From contig NZ_LMSJ01000025.1 of the NCBI RefSeq assembly GCF_001428105.1, positions 1 through 64,000 of the forward strand: DNA of 64,000 bases, in the 5' to 3' direction. A program made the position numbers and the translations under genes. This stretch comes from Paenibacillus sp. Soil766 (GTDB lineage: Bacteria > Bacillota > Bacilli > Paenibacillales > NBRC-103111). The notes below the pieces were generated by a model. It did no database searches, was not told where the DNA came from, and saw only the letters and a list, made by a program, of their open reading frames with translations. Positions 32,540 to 40,814 of the stretch are shown one piece after another. How positions within the stretch are numbered: position 1 is the stretch's first letter; the number at the start of each line of letters is the position of its first letter.

Positions 32540-34170
32540 GTGAGGACTCCCACTTCTACAAGTGACGAGGTGTCATCGGCGACTTCCCAATTCCCCCCTA
32601 AATGTTCTTTCTATTCCCATTCATATGCGTTAAAATAACTACAGAACATTTGTTCCTGTTTGCTAAATAGACTAGAGGTGAAGTCATGTCAAAGCCAAAG
32701 TCAGTTTACAGAACCTATCAAGTATGTATTAAACCTGGACATCGGTTGTATCCTTACCTGGAGCAGGTGTGTCAGGATGCCAAGAACCTCTACAACACGA
32801 CCAACTTTTATATCAGACAAGTGTTTACCGCTTTTGGGCAGAATCAACCGCTACAGCCATTACAGCAACAAGTGATGAACCTACTTCAGACGCACATCGA
32901 CGCCATGAATAAACGATTGAGGGAGAAAAATCGTTCCCGTCCGTTTCAATTACCATCGCAGGAGAGTCCTTTTGTTAATTACCGCTTTTTGGACGCCTTA
33001 TTCAAAGTGATGGGGCAAGTCGACTATCGAACGCTACCCACACAGAGCAGTCAAGGGGTCATGCGGGTTGTGTTTCAGAACTGGAAGTCCTTCTTCACCA
33101 GTATCCAGGACTATCGTAACCATCCGGAGAAGTACAGCGGAAAGCCACGTATTCCGGGCTACGCTCGCAGTCAAGCTAAAGAAGTGGTTTTCACGAATCA
33201 GGATTGTGTGATCAAAGAACGAAAGTATCTTAAGTTTCCGAAAACGCGATTGCAGCTTAACATCGGAAAGCTAGGTTATACCGATGGACAGTTGATGCAG
33301 GTGCGTGTTGTTCCAGGATTTGGACAATACGTGGTGGAAATGGTCTTTGCATGTCGGATTGAAGAGAGAGAATTGGATAAGGAACATGTACTAGCGATAG
33401 ACCTCGGCGTCGATAATCTTGCAACCATTGTCACCTCGACCGGATCCAAACCGGTTTTGGTGAAGGGCAAGGTAGTGAAAGCCATCAATCAGTATTACAA
33501 CAAAATGAGGGCTCGTTATACAGGTATTCTTCGTCAAGGTAAGCAGCCGCAAAAAGGCGTACATACTTCCCACCGTTTAGAAAGATTGCATTTGAAGCGC
33601 CATCGTAGGCTCAAAGACTTGTTCCACAAGGCGAGTTATCATATCATTAAGCTGGCTGTGGAGCAAAACATCGGCACAATCGTCATCGGGCATAACAACG
33701 GATGGAAGCAATCATCTGATATCGGGCGGCGAAATAATCAGTCCTTTTGTCATATCCCTCATCAGCTTCTCCTTTCGATGCTTCAATATAAAGCGGCTGA
33801 ACAGGGAATAGCCGTCATCCTGACAGAAGAAGCCTACACCTCGAAAGCCAGTTTCTTGGATCATGATCCATTGCCGCTTTATGACGAAGAGGGTACATGG
33901 ACGTTCTCGGGGAAACGGATTCATCGCGGACTGTATGAGAGTGCGAAGGGTTTGATTCATGCCGATGTCAATGGCGCAGCCAACATTATGCGAAAAGTAT
34001 TCCCAAGAGCATCCGCCAAGGAAGCAAATGGGATAGAGGGGTTGGATGGTCCAAAGACCATCAATGTGTCAACTCCACTGGTGTTAAGCATCCTGAAATA
34101 AGTAAGGTTGATACACTTGAAACCCCCACTTCAACCTTAGCTTTAGCTAAAGTTAAGTGGCGGGAGTATT
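32540..34170 (+). mobile_element. IS200/IS605-type element carrying only tnpB (approximate ends)
   Basis: A TnpB gene is bounded on the left by a small hairpin (CCCACTT/AAGTG, 32549-32564) and on the right by a long imperfect hairpin (CCACTT..AACCTTAGCT with AGCTAAAG..AAGTGG, 34125-34162). The outer ACTCCC/GGGAGT sequences are shared in inverted form. No TnpA is present, so it depends on a transposase in trans. Exact ends cannot be set. The 3' part of tnpB plus the right end should encode the guide (omega) RNA. The element lies within the divergent promoter region of the VTC operon and a two-component system. Confidence 0.6.
32686..34101 (+). CDS. tnpB: TnpB RNA-guided nuclease (IS605 OrfB family), zinc-ribbon-less type
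   Basis: A 471-residue TnpB. An N-terminal OrfB helix-turn-helix/wedge region (about 1-230) is followed by a RuvC-like nuclease with D239 (AIDLGVDN), a Glu at 381/382 (LTEEAYTSK) and D427 (HADVNGAANI), so all three catalytic acids look present. The CxxC..CxxC zinc ribbon normally found between the last two acidic residues is absent; the region reads TSKASFLDHDPLP and FSGKRIHRGLY, as in a recognised subgroup. TnpB proteins are omega-RNA-guided DNA nucleases that help the element persist. The protein appears full length. Confidence 0.93.
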   Translation: MSKPKSVYRTYQVCIKPGHRLYPYLEQVCQDAKNLYNTTNFYIRQVFTAFGQNQPLQPLQQQVMNLLQTHIDAMNKRLREKNRSRPFQLPSQESPFVNYRFLDALFKVMGQVDYRTLPTQSSQGVMRVVFQNWKSFFTSIQDYRNHPEKYSGKPRIPGYARSQAKEVVFTNQDCVIKERKYLKFPKTRLQLNIGKLGYTDGQLMQVRVVPGFGQYVVEMVFACRIEERELDKEHVLAIDLGVDNLATIVTSTGSKPVLVKGKVVKAINQYYNKMRARYTGILRQGKQPQKGVHTSHRLERLHLKRHRRLKDLFHKASYHIIKLAVEQNIGTIVIGHNNGWKQSSDIGRRNNQSFCHIPHQLLLSMLQYKAAEQGIAVILTEEAYTSKASFLDHDPLPLYDEEGTWTFSGKRIHRGLYESAKGLIHADVNGAANIMRKVFPRASAKEANGIEGLDGPKTINVSTPLVLSILK

Positions 34171-34205
34171 CATTAAAGTTGATTAAAGGTTCACAGGCTT
34201 ATAAT
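34171..34205 (+). promoter_or_regulatory. Promoter and repeat motif of the VTC-linked two-component system
   Basis: TTAAAG (34173-34178) and TTAAAG (34183-34188, within TTAAAGGTT) lie 10 bp apart, and TATAAT (34200-34205) follows. The arrangement resembles the VTC (32457-32494) and glycosidase (54331-54368) sites. It begins right at the probable right end of the TnpB element. Confidence 0.45.
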
Positions 34206-34254
34206 GAGCCATGCCAATTGAGAGCACCTAGAAGGCACTGAGGAGGAAACGACC

Positions 34255-34935
34255 ATGAGAATTCTAATCGTGGAAGATGAAGTACATTTAGCTGAAGCTT
34301 TAACTCAAATTTTAAAAAAACACCATTACTCCGTTGACGTTGTTCACGATGGACAGTCCGGGCTGGATAATGCGTTAAGCGGTATATATGATCTTTTATT
34401 GCTCGACATCATGTTGCCTGAGATGGACGGGATCACGATTCTCAAGACTCTGCGTGCCAAAGGGATCTCAACACCTGTCATTTTGCTTACGGCCAAGGGG
34501 GAAATTTCAGATAAAATAGAGGGATTGGATTATGGAGCCGACGATTATGTGGCCAAACCGTTCTCAACGGAAGAGCTGCTAGCTCGGATACGCGCCGCGT
34601 TACGGCGTAAGGGTGAAGTGATACCTGAGGATGCTTTAAAGTTCGGGGACATCGAATTGCATACGGGAAATCTCAAGCTGACCTGCAAGGGGAAGGAATT
34701 GAAGTTGATTTTAAAAGAAAGCGAGCTCTTGGAGCTATTAATGACGAGAAAGCAAGCCGTAACCTCAAAGGAACAGATTATTGAGAAGCTGTGGGGCTTC
34801 GATTCTGAGGTGGAGCATAACAACGTAGAGGTTTATATTTCTTTTTTACGTAAAAAACTAACTTTCCTACACGCGGCGGTCCGTATCTCAACCCTTAGAG
34901 GCGTCGGATATGTGCTGGAGGAGGTGACTTCCTAA
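34255..34935 (+). CDS. OmpR-family response regulator (VTC-linked)
   Basis: A 226-residue regulator with receiver acidic pair EDE (7-9), phospho-Asp D51 (LLLLDIMLPEMDG), switch Thr in ILLTAKGE and Lys in YVAKPFS. A winged-helix output domain (about 130-226) ends in LRGVGYVLEE. Its TAA overlaps the kinase ATG (TAATG). It is divergent from the VTC-DUF4956 operon, with which it probably shared an intergenic region before the TnpB insertion. The AGGAGG ribosome site is clear. Confidence 0.93.
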   Translation: MRILIVEDEVHLAEALTQILKKHHYSVDVVHDGQSGLDNALSGIYDLLLLDIMLPEMDGITILKTLRAKGISTPVILLTAKGEISDKIEGLDYGADDYVAKPFSTEELLARIRAALRRKGEVIPEDALKFGDIELHTGNLKLTCKGKELKLILKESELLELLMTRKQAVTSKEQIIEKLWGFDSEVEHNNVEVYISFLRKKLTFLHAAVRISTLRGVGYVLEEVTS

Positions 34936-36203
34936 TGTTCAACAAGCTCCGCAACCGATTTCTTATTGTAAATCTCGTAATCATTTCCTGCATTATGCTC
35001 TTATCCTTCGCTACGATTTATTTCATTACCTATCAGAACGTGCGGGCCGACATTGAAATGGAGCTGCATCGTGTAGCTGAATTCAATCTTAAACCTGACG
35101 GGAAAAAGGGAATGCCGAAGCTTGGACCTGATGGCGGGCATCGCCAGCAAGACCCTCAGGGGTACAATGATTCGTTACCTGAGCGGTCCGTTACCTTCAT
35201 GCTGCAAACGGATGACCAGTGGAACATCACATCGACGAACTCCCGTTTTAACATGGACACCGCATTCTACGAAACGGCCATTAAGGAAGCTGCCTCCAGC
35301 AAGTCGGAGATCGGCCAGTTTACTCTCGATGGCAATCAATGGGCGTATATCGTGCAAAAGAATGCCTCTGGGTATAACGTTGTTTATCTCGACGTTACAG
35401 CTCAGAAGACGATCCTGACGAATCTTGTCTATACATTCACGCTCGTCGGCTTGGCGATGCTGATCGTCATCTTCTTTACGAGCCGCTATTTCGCGAATCG
35501 TTCCATAACGCCAGTTCGCGAAGCATTCCAGAAACAGAAACAATTCATTGCGGATGCTTCTCACGAGTTGAAAACACCACTAGCTGTCATCAATACCAAT
35601 GCGGATGTTCTCTTAGCGAATAGCGAGGATACCATCGAAAGTCAATCAAAATGGCTGCATCGCATCAAATCTGAGACGGAACGCATGAAGACGCTCACCA
35701 ATGATCTCCTCTATCTCACAGAAATGGATGATTCCAGAGTAGGTATCTTGTACAGCGAATTCAACGTGAGTGAATCTGTGGAGAGTGTTCTTCTCACAAT
35801 GGAAGCCGTCGTGTTCGAGAAGGACATTACACTGGACTACGACATCCAGCCTGACTTAACCTTGCACGGCAATAGCGAGCAAATCAAGCAAGTCGTCATG
35901 ATTCTTATGGACAATGCGATTAAATATACGCCACCGAAAGGGGCTATTTCGCTCACCTTCAAGAAGCATCATAGCGATACACTTCTCACGGTGACTAATA
36001 CAGGTGAAGGCATCTCGCCTGAGCATGTGGAGCGGATTTTCGATCGCTTCTACCGTGCAGATCCCTCACGCTCACGTAAGCACGGCGGCTACGGGCTTGG
36101 ATTAGCCATTGCCAAGTCCATCGTTGAGCAGCATAAGGGGAAAATTTATGCCAAAAGTGTGCAGCATGAGGCAACGTCGTTCTATGTGCAGCTTCCCTCT
36201 TAG
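34935..36203 (+). CDS. Sensor histidine kinase (VTC-linked)
   Basis: A 422-residue kinase. TM1 (about 10-32) and TM2 (about 160-182) flank a ~125-residue extracytoplasmic sensor. HisKA has DASHELKTPLAVI, and HATPase_c has N-box MILMDNAIKYTPP, G1 VTNTGEGIS and G2 GYGLGLAIAKSIVEQHKG. There is no obvious HAMP domain. It is the partner of the regulator upstream; the signal is unknown. A terminator follows. Confidence 0.93.
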   Translation: MFNKLRNRFLIVNLVIISCIMLLSFATIYFITYQNVRADIEMELHRVAEFNLKPDGKKGMPKLGPDGGHRQQDPQGYNDSLPERSVTFMLQTDDQWNITSTNSRFNMDTAFYETAIKEAASSKSEIGQFTLDGNQWAYIVQKNASGYNVVYLDVTAQKTILTNLVYTFTLVGLAMLIVIFFTSRYFANRSITPVREAFQKQKQFIADASHELKTPLAVINTNADVLLANSEDTIESQSKWLHRIKSETERMKTLTNDLLYLTEMDDSRVGILYSEFNVSESVESVLLTMEAVVFEKDITLDYDIQPDLTLHGNSEQIKQVVMILMDNAIKYTPPKGAISLTFKKHHSDTLLTVTNTGEGISPEHVERIFDRFYRADPSRSRKHGGYGLGLAIAKSIVEQHKGKIYAKSVQHEATSFYVQLPS

Positions 36204-36249
36204 CGTTATTGGAGTCGTTCATTCTCGACAGTTAGATAAGTGAATTTTT

Positions 36250-36282
36250 AGGAGCTAAACGGCTTAGATGCGTTTAGCTCCT
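36250..36282 (+). terminator. Rho-independent terminator of the two-component system
   Basis: A perfect 12-bp stem (AGGAGCTAAACG with CGTTTAGCTCCT) with a 9-base loop is followed by TTTGCGTG, 46 bp past the kinase stop. Confidence 0.85.
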
Positions 36283-36334
36283 TTGCGTGCTTTGCGCATA
36301 CCGCTCTGCGTTTGCAATCTACCCGGAAGCCGCG

Positions 36335-36521
36335 ATAGTCCGATATTCCCTAATTAAAACGAGGTTCCCTTGTTAAAAAGGACAATTAGTCAGATTCTGC
36401 CGAACTATCTACCAAATTTCCTTGCGAGAGGGTTGTTTAGGCCGTTTTAATTGGGCTATTTCGGACTAAATAAGAATTCATAGTGCACTCAGTGAGATTA
36501 GTTCGGCAATTCCGGACTAAT
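36335..36521. repeat. Dispersed repeat family B (four copies, two orientations)
   Basis: Units based on TTAGTCCGAnATnnCC occur at about 36335-36364, 36384-36410, 36445-36475 (inverted) and 36498-36521 (inverted, itself palindromic: ATTAGT/ACTAAT with TCGG/CCGG). Two continue into AATTAAAACG and two into GAACTA. They fill most of the 430 bp between the terminator and the next two-component system; I see no gene there. Confidence 0.55.
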
Positions 36522-36627
36522 TTCACCGAGAGTATGAGGACTAGCTGCCTCCACCCCCATCCTCCCCATGATGGCGTGCGTTCCACTCCTTTTCGGGGCC
36601 ACATTTCATTCACGTATTTACATGTTG

Positions 36628-36660
36628 TGTTCCTTGTGTAGAATGGATACACAAGGTACA
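36628..36660. promoter_or_regulatory. Inverted repeat upstream of the transporter-linked two-component system
   Basis: CCTTGTGTA and TACACAAGG are separated by 7 bp (36632-36656), extended to 13-bp arms with one mismatch. It sits 57 bp before the regulator start. It is a plausible operator for a dimeric regulator; which one is not known. Confidence 0.5.
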
Positions 36661-36716
36661 TGCTTCATAAGTGGTGAATGAGGTAGGCTAAATGCGATCG
36701 GAAAGGAACTTTTCCT

Positions 36717-37391
36717 ATGAATATTTTAATTATCGAAGACGATTCTAGCATTCAAATGCTGCTCAAATTAAGCCTTGAAGTGGAGGGCTTTCATCCTATC
36801 GTAGCAGGCACAGTCGCATCCAGTCTTGATGTACTCGCCTCAGAGCCTATCGATTTCATTCTGCTGGATCTCATGCTACCCGATCAGTCGGGGTTTGAGC
36901 TGCTGAAGACGCTCCAGCAAATCCATAAAGAAATCCCCGTGATTGTACTCACGGCCAAAAATGAGATGAATGATAAGATACTAGGCTTTCAGCTCGGAGC
37001 CGACGATTATTTAACCAAGCCTTTTGAGACACGAGAGCTTATTATGCGGATTCGCGCTGTCATGCGCCGTGTAACATCAGATACACCAGCACAAGGGGCT
37101 GAAGTCCTTCAAATTGGCATTATTGAAATCGATAGAAATGAGCGCTCCTTCAAGATGGCTGGCAAGCCTATTAAAACAACGAGCAAGGAGTTCGATTTTC
37201 TCTGGCTGCTGTGCAAGAATCCGAAGAAAGTTTTTACCCGCGAGCACATCCTAGACCAAGTATGGGGATTTGAATATTACGGACAGACACGGTCTGTCGA
37301 TATGATGGTGAATCGTCTGCGGGAGAAAATCAAACCCCACGATCACGTGCTCGCCACAGTTCATGGTACGGGCTATAAACTGGAGGTTTAA
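36717..37391 (+). CDS. OmpR-family response regulator (transporter-linked)
   Basis: A 224-residue regulator with acidic pair EDD (7-9), phospho-Asp D51 (ILLDLMLPDQ), switch in IVLTAKNE and Lys in YLTKPFE. The winged helix (about 130-224) ends in VHGTGYKLEV. The kinase gene starts 3 bp after the stop. Together they precede an anchored protein and an ABC importer, a layout resembling HptRSA/AfuABC-type uptake systems, so regulation of that importer is likely. Confidence 0.92.
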   Translation: MNILIIEDDSSIQMLLKLSLEVEGFHPIVAGTVASSLDVLASEPIDFILLDLMLPDQSGFELLKTLQQIHKEIPVIVLTAKNEMNDKILGFQLGADDYLTKPFETRELIMRIRAVMRRVTSDTPAQGAEVLQIGIIEIDRNERSFKMAGKPIKTTSKEFDFLWLLCKNPKKVFTREHILDQVWGFEYYGQTRSVDMMVNRLREKIKPHDHVLATVHGTGYKLEV

Positions 37392-37394
37392 ACC

Positions 37395-38834
37395 ATGAAG
37401 CTGCGCAACAAACTGTTCATTCAGCACTCGATCACGATCATCATGCTGCTTGCCTCGATGTATGTTGTGGTGAATTATACGCTGAGTAAAAGCATGATCG
37501 AGCGGGATACCCAAACCTTGGACCAGTATTACGGTCTACACCGCATTGAGGCTTTAAAAATCGTGAATGATAAGAAAATTAGTATTGAACAGCTCTTTTC
37601 GGGGACTTATGCGCCACTAATTGCCTCCCACCTTGCAGCTAACAGCAACTTTCAAGTGCAGCTGTTTGATCCGGAGGGGACAATTATCGGGGATAGCGGC
37701 AACAAAGAGGATTTGATGAAACGAAGCGATATTGACGCTGCACTAGCTGGACAATCAGCAACCGTCATTACCGAAGGTGAGAATAACAAAATTCTTATTT
37801 ATGCCTCTCCTTTCACTTATGAGGGCAAAATTGTAGGCGGATTCCGCTATCTGCTGGATCTGAATAAGCATGAAGAAACGTTATCGGAGATGCGCTCTTG
37901 GTTTATTGGCGTTGCGCTTGGCTGCTTGCTCATCGCATTGCTAGCGAGCTACTCCTTCTCGTTCTTTATTATGAAACCGCTACACGCCCTTCAACAAGCA
38001 CTAAAGCAAGTGACCGTTGGTGATTTCAGCCGTAAGATTGTTGTCACCAGCCAAGACGAAGTGCGGGAACTCGCTGATGACTTCAATCAAATGTCTGAAG
38101 CACTCCAAGAGCATATCGAGCTCCTTCAGTATGAACAAAACAAACAGAAGAAATTTTATGATAATGTGACCCATGAGCTCAAAACACCACTAACCTCTAT
38201 CATTGGTTTTTCCGATCTGATTGACAAAATGGAGCGTGTCGAAGATATTCGAACATGCAATGTCTACATCCGCAAGGAAAGCACACGACTGTTACAAATG
38301 GTTGAGGAGCTGCTCCAAACATCGCTCAAAGGCGATGAAGCTTGGCGCGTACAGCTTGAGCGCGCAGATCTCGCGGCAATCCTAACCGATAGTCTGCGCA
38401 TTCTTGAACCTACCTTGCATAAATCTTCCATCACAACGACGGTGCAGGCCGAGCCATGTGAGGCCTACGTTGATCCCCAGCGCACGCAGCAGGTCCTGTT
38501 TAACGTCATTGAAAATGCGATTAAGCACAGTGAATGCACACATCTGAATATTCGACTAGAGCAGCTAGAATATCAATGCCACGTCCGTATCTCGGATAAC
38601 GGCAAAGGTTTAAGTGAGCAAGATACTGCCGCGCTGTTCCTAGCCTCTTCGGAGCACAATCAGAAGCGTCCCGTTTCGACGCATTCCCATGGGCTTGGTT
38701 TACTTCTCTGCAAGCAATTAATGGAGCTGCAAGGCGGTAACATCACGGTACATAGCCGCGAGAAAATGGGGACGGAAGTGATTTTGGTGTTCCAAACCGA
38801 GCCAACCCTCACGCAAGGCTTGTTACAAAATTGA
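37395..38834 (+). CDS. Sensor histidine kinase with HAMP domain
   Basis: A 479-residue kinase. TM1 (about 9-30), extracytoplasmic sensor (about 31-168), TM2 (about 170-192), HAMP (about 193-245), HisKA with NVTHELKTPLTSI, and HATPase_c with N-box LFNVIENAIKHS, G1 ISDNGKGLS and a modified G2 region SHGLGLLLCKQL. It is the partner of the regulator just upstream. The stimulus is unknown but is probably related to the importer downstream. Confidence 0.92.
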   Translation: MKLRNKLFIQHSITIIMLLASMYVVVNYTLSKSMIERDTQTLDQYYGLHRIEALKIVNDKKISIEQLFSGTYAPLIASHLAANSNFQVQLFDPEGTIIGDSGNKEDLMKRSDIDAALAGQSATVITEGENNKILIYASPFTYEGKIVGGFRYLLDLNKHEETLSEMRSWFIGVALGCLLIALLASYSFSFFIMKPLHALQQALKQVTVGDFSRKIVVTSQDEVRELADDFNQMSEALQEHIELLQYEQNKQKKFYDNVTHELKTPLTSIIGFSDLIDKMERVEDIRTCNVYIRKESTRLLQMVEELLQTSLKGDEAWRVQLERADLAAILTDSLRILEPTLHKSSITTTVQAEPCEAYVDPQRTQQVLFNVIENAIKHSECTHLNIRLEQLEYQCHVRISDNGKGLSEQDTAALFLASSEHNQKRPVSTHSHGLGLLLCKQLMELQGGNITVHSREKMGTEVILVFQTEPTLTQGLLQN

Positions 38835-38840
38835 TACAAA
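38824..38840 (+). promoter_or_regulatory. Direct repeat of TACAAA with 11-bp spacing
   Basis: TACAAA occurs at 38824-38829 and 38835-38840, overlapping the kinase stop and about 40 bp upstream of the next gene. An 11-bp period of TTACA-like half-sites is the pattern of PhoP/OmpR-type regulators. Binding by the adjacent regulator is an inference. Confidence 0.4.
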
Positions 38841-38877
38841 TCGATGATTTTTCTGAGATAAAAGGAGAGTAATCTAC

Positions 38878-39663
38878 ATGCAAGAGGAGAAGAAAGGGCT
38901 TTCATGGTTGCGTCTCATCTTACTACAAATCGTGATTGGTTGTACGTTGATTGGCATTTTTGCCTATGTGTTTCGTATCGGCGTCGATGAAGTACGGATC
39001 GTCCCTAAGGAAGCCAACAGCCGTGATATGTTCGACGGTGTTCCCATGCGGATGAACGTGACGTATCCGGGGGTTGGCACAATTTCCATTGATGATCCGA
39101 AAGAGCTGATTGCGTGGAAAGCATCGTTTACCCGCATATTAAACGGGGGCAAGCCGCAGACGCGTGCAAACGCTTCACGCTTGCTGTTAACAGGCTCCAT
39201 TGCCTATCTGGATCAGGAGGATATCCCTTTCCAAATCGGGACCAGCGGCTTTCGCTTCGGAACAGACTCGGTCAATTCACTGGAGATTAGTGCTGAAATT
39301 CGGAAACTGCAGAATATGCTCATCGATAAGACGCTGACAGCGGATACGGTAAGCGGCGTTATTGCAAACAGAAATCATCAAGTTTTCCGTTTGCAGGATG
39401 GCCTCCTTACAGCACTTTCCGAAGCGGAGCGGACTGCACTAACGATGCAGACACGAACTGCAGTCAGGCTGATCGATTTCAGTCATTTCGACTTCATAGC
39501 TGAACAGCCTAGCAGCCACTATGTCGTGGAACTGACCGACGAAGCCGTGGACGGAAAGCATTGGCTGCATCTCGACCGATATGATAACGCTTACTTCATT
39601 GTTTTCGATTTGTTAGATGAAACCAACCATAAAGCCTATTTCAAGTTAAGTGATGCCTCCTAA
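38878..39663 (+). CDS. Membrane-anchored protein of unknown function
   Basis: A 261-residue protein with one N-terminal TM helix (about 11-32) and an extracytoplasmic domain rich in short strands (SISFxxDPKEL-like; residues 40-261). It may belong to a DUF3919-like group, but I am not sure. It begins 43 bp after the kinase stop with AAAGGAGAG, and 12 bp before the first binding-protein gene, so it is part of the transport operon. Its position suggests an accessory sensor or assembly factor; no catalytic motif is visible. Confidence 0.75.
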   Translation: MQEEKKGLSWLRLILLQIVIGCTLIGIFAYVFRIGVDEVRIVPKEANSRDMFDGVPMRMNVTYPGVGTISIDDPKELIAWKASFTRILNGGKPQTRANASRLLLTGSIAYLDQEDIPFQIGTSGFRFGTDSVNSLEISAEIRKLQNMLIDKTLTADTVSGVIANRNHQVFRLQDGLLTALSEAERTALTMQTRTAVRLIDFSHFDFIAEQPSSHYVVELTDEAVDGKHWLHLDRYDNAYFIVFDLLDETNHKAYFKLSDAS

Positions 39664-39675
39664 CATATCGAGGGG

Positions 39676-40722
39676 ATGGTTGAGGAAATGGATAGAAAGA
39701 AAAGCAATACTTCTATTACGATCGTGTCAGTTATTGTTGTCGTACTGGTAGCAGGGTTCTTCCTGTACAAATCCGGTGTTTTTGGCGGGGCAGCGAAAGG
39801 TAAAATTACGGTATACTCCATTTTCCAAGAAGAAGATGCCCGTAAGCTCTTAGATAAATTCAAAGCAGAAACGGGGATCGACTACGATGTACTTCGTTTG
39901 CCAACCGGTGAGGCAGTGACCCGGCTACAAACGGAGATGGGCAAACCGCAAGCCGACTTCCTGATGGGCGGTCCCGCTGATTCCCATGAGGTACTGAAAA
40001 TTGCCGGTGCACTTGAAACCTACATTTCACCGAATGCCAAAGATGTTCCTGATAATATGAAGGACAAAGACGGCTTCTGGACCGGATTCTATCTAAATCC
40101 CGTAGCCATTGGTATCAACGAACAGCGGTGGAAAGAGAAGTACGCTGCAGCCCCTTACCCGCAAACCTTCCAAGAGCTCCTTGATCCGAAATTTAAGGGC
40201 GAGATTGGGATGGCCGACCCAGCGACTTCCGGCACAGCCTATACAGCGGTAGCTTCGCTAGCCCAAGTATGGGGGAAAGATGAGATGCTGAAGTATGTTG
40301 CCAAGCTTCTTCCAAATCTCAAGGAAAGACCAAAATCCGGTACTGAGCCGATTCAGAAGGCAGCCAAAGGCGAGTATACGATCGGTATTACTTTCCTTGG
40401 TGACCAGATAAAGCTGAAAAACCAAGGCAACCCGATAGTTAGTATCGTCCCTGAAGCCGCAGGCTATGAGGTTGGTGGATTAGCTATCATAAAAGGTGGC
40501 GGTAACACGGCAGCCGCTAAGAAACTAATGGATTTCATGTTAACGAATGAACCTGGACAACTTTACACCGAATCTGCGTTTTCAAGTTCCGTGAAACCGA
40601 CTGTACCGATCCCGAAAGGTGGCATCGATATCAAAACAACGAAATATAACAAGACCTACAGCTTGTGGAAAGCTGCCGAACAGCGTAAAGAGCTGCAAGA
40701 TGCGCTAAAAGATCTTAAATAA
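39676..40722 (+). CDS. Extracellular solute-binding protein 1 (Fe/AEP/hexose-P-type, TM-anchored)
   Basis: A 348-residue type II binding protein of the FbpA/PhnS/AfuA group. An N-terminal TM (about 13-30) without a lipobox anchors it. Typical text: KITVYSIFQEEDARKLLDKF, FLMGGPADSHEVL, GFWTGFYLNPVAIGIN, DPATSGTAYTAVAS and GGGNTAAAKKLMDFMLT. Family ligands include Fe3+, 2-aminoethylphosphonate and hexose phosphates; this one cannot be assigned. Either the ATG at 39676 or the one at 39688 could be used. It is followed by the permease and ATPase and has a partner binding protein at the operon end. Confidence 0.9.
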   Translation: MVEEMDRKKSNTSITIVSVIVVVLVAGFFLYKSGVFGGAAKGKITVYSIFQEEDARKLLDKFKAETGIDYDVLRLPTGEAVTRLQTEMGKPQADFLMGGPADSHEVLKIAGALETYISPNAKDVPDNMKDKDGFWTGFYLNPVAIGINEQRWKEKYAAAPYPQTFQELLDPKFKGEIGMADPATSGTAYTAVASLAQVWGKDEMLKYVAKLLPNLKERPKSGTEPIQKAAKGEYTIGITFLGDQIKLKNQGNPIVSIVPEAAGYEVGGLAIIKGGGNTAAAKKLMDFMLTNEPGQLYTESAFSSSVKPTVPIPKGGIDIKTTKYNKTYSLWKAAEQRKELQDALKDLK

Positions 40723-40814
40723 AAAGAGCCTATGTACAGGGCATTGGAGTATGTTCCTTATGCTGATCAATGCCCTCCTACACAATGAATTTGAAAGGTG
40801 GTCGTAAACCCCTT

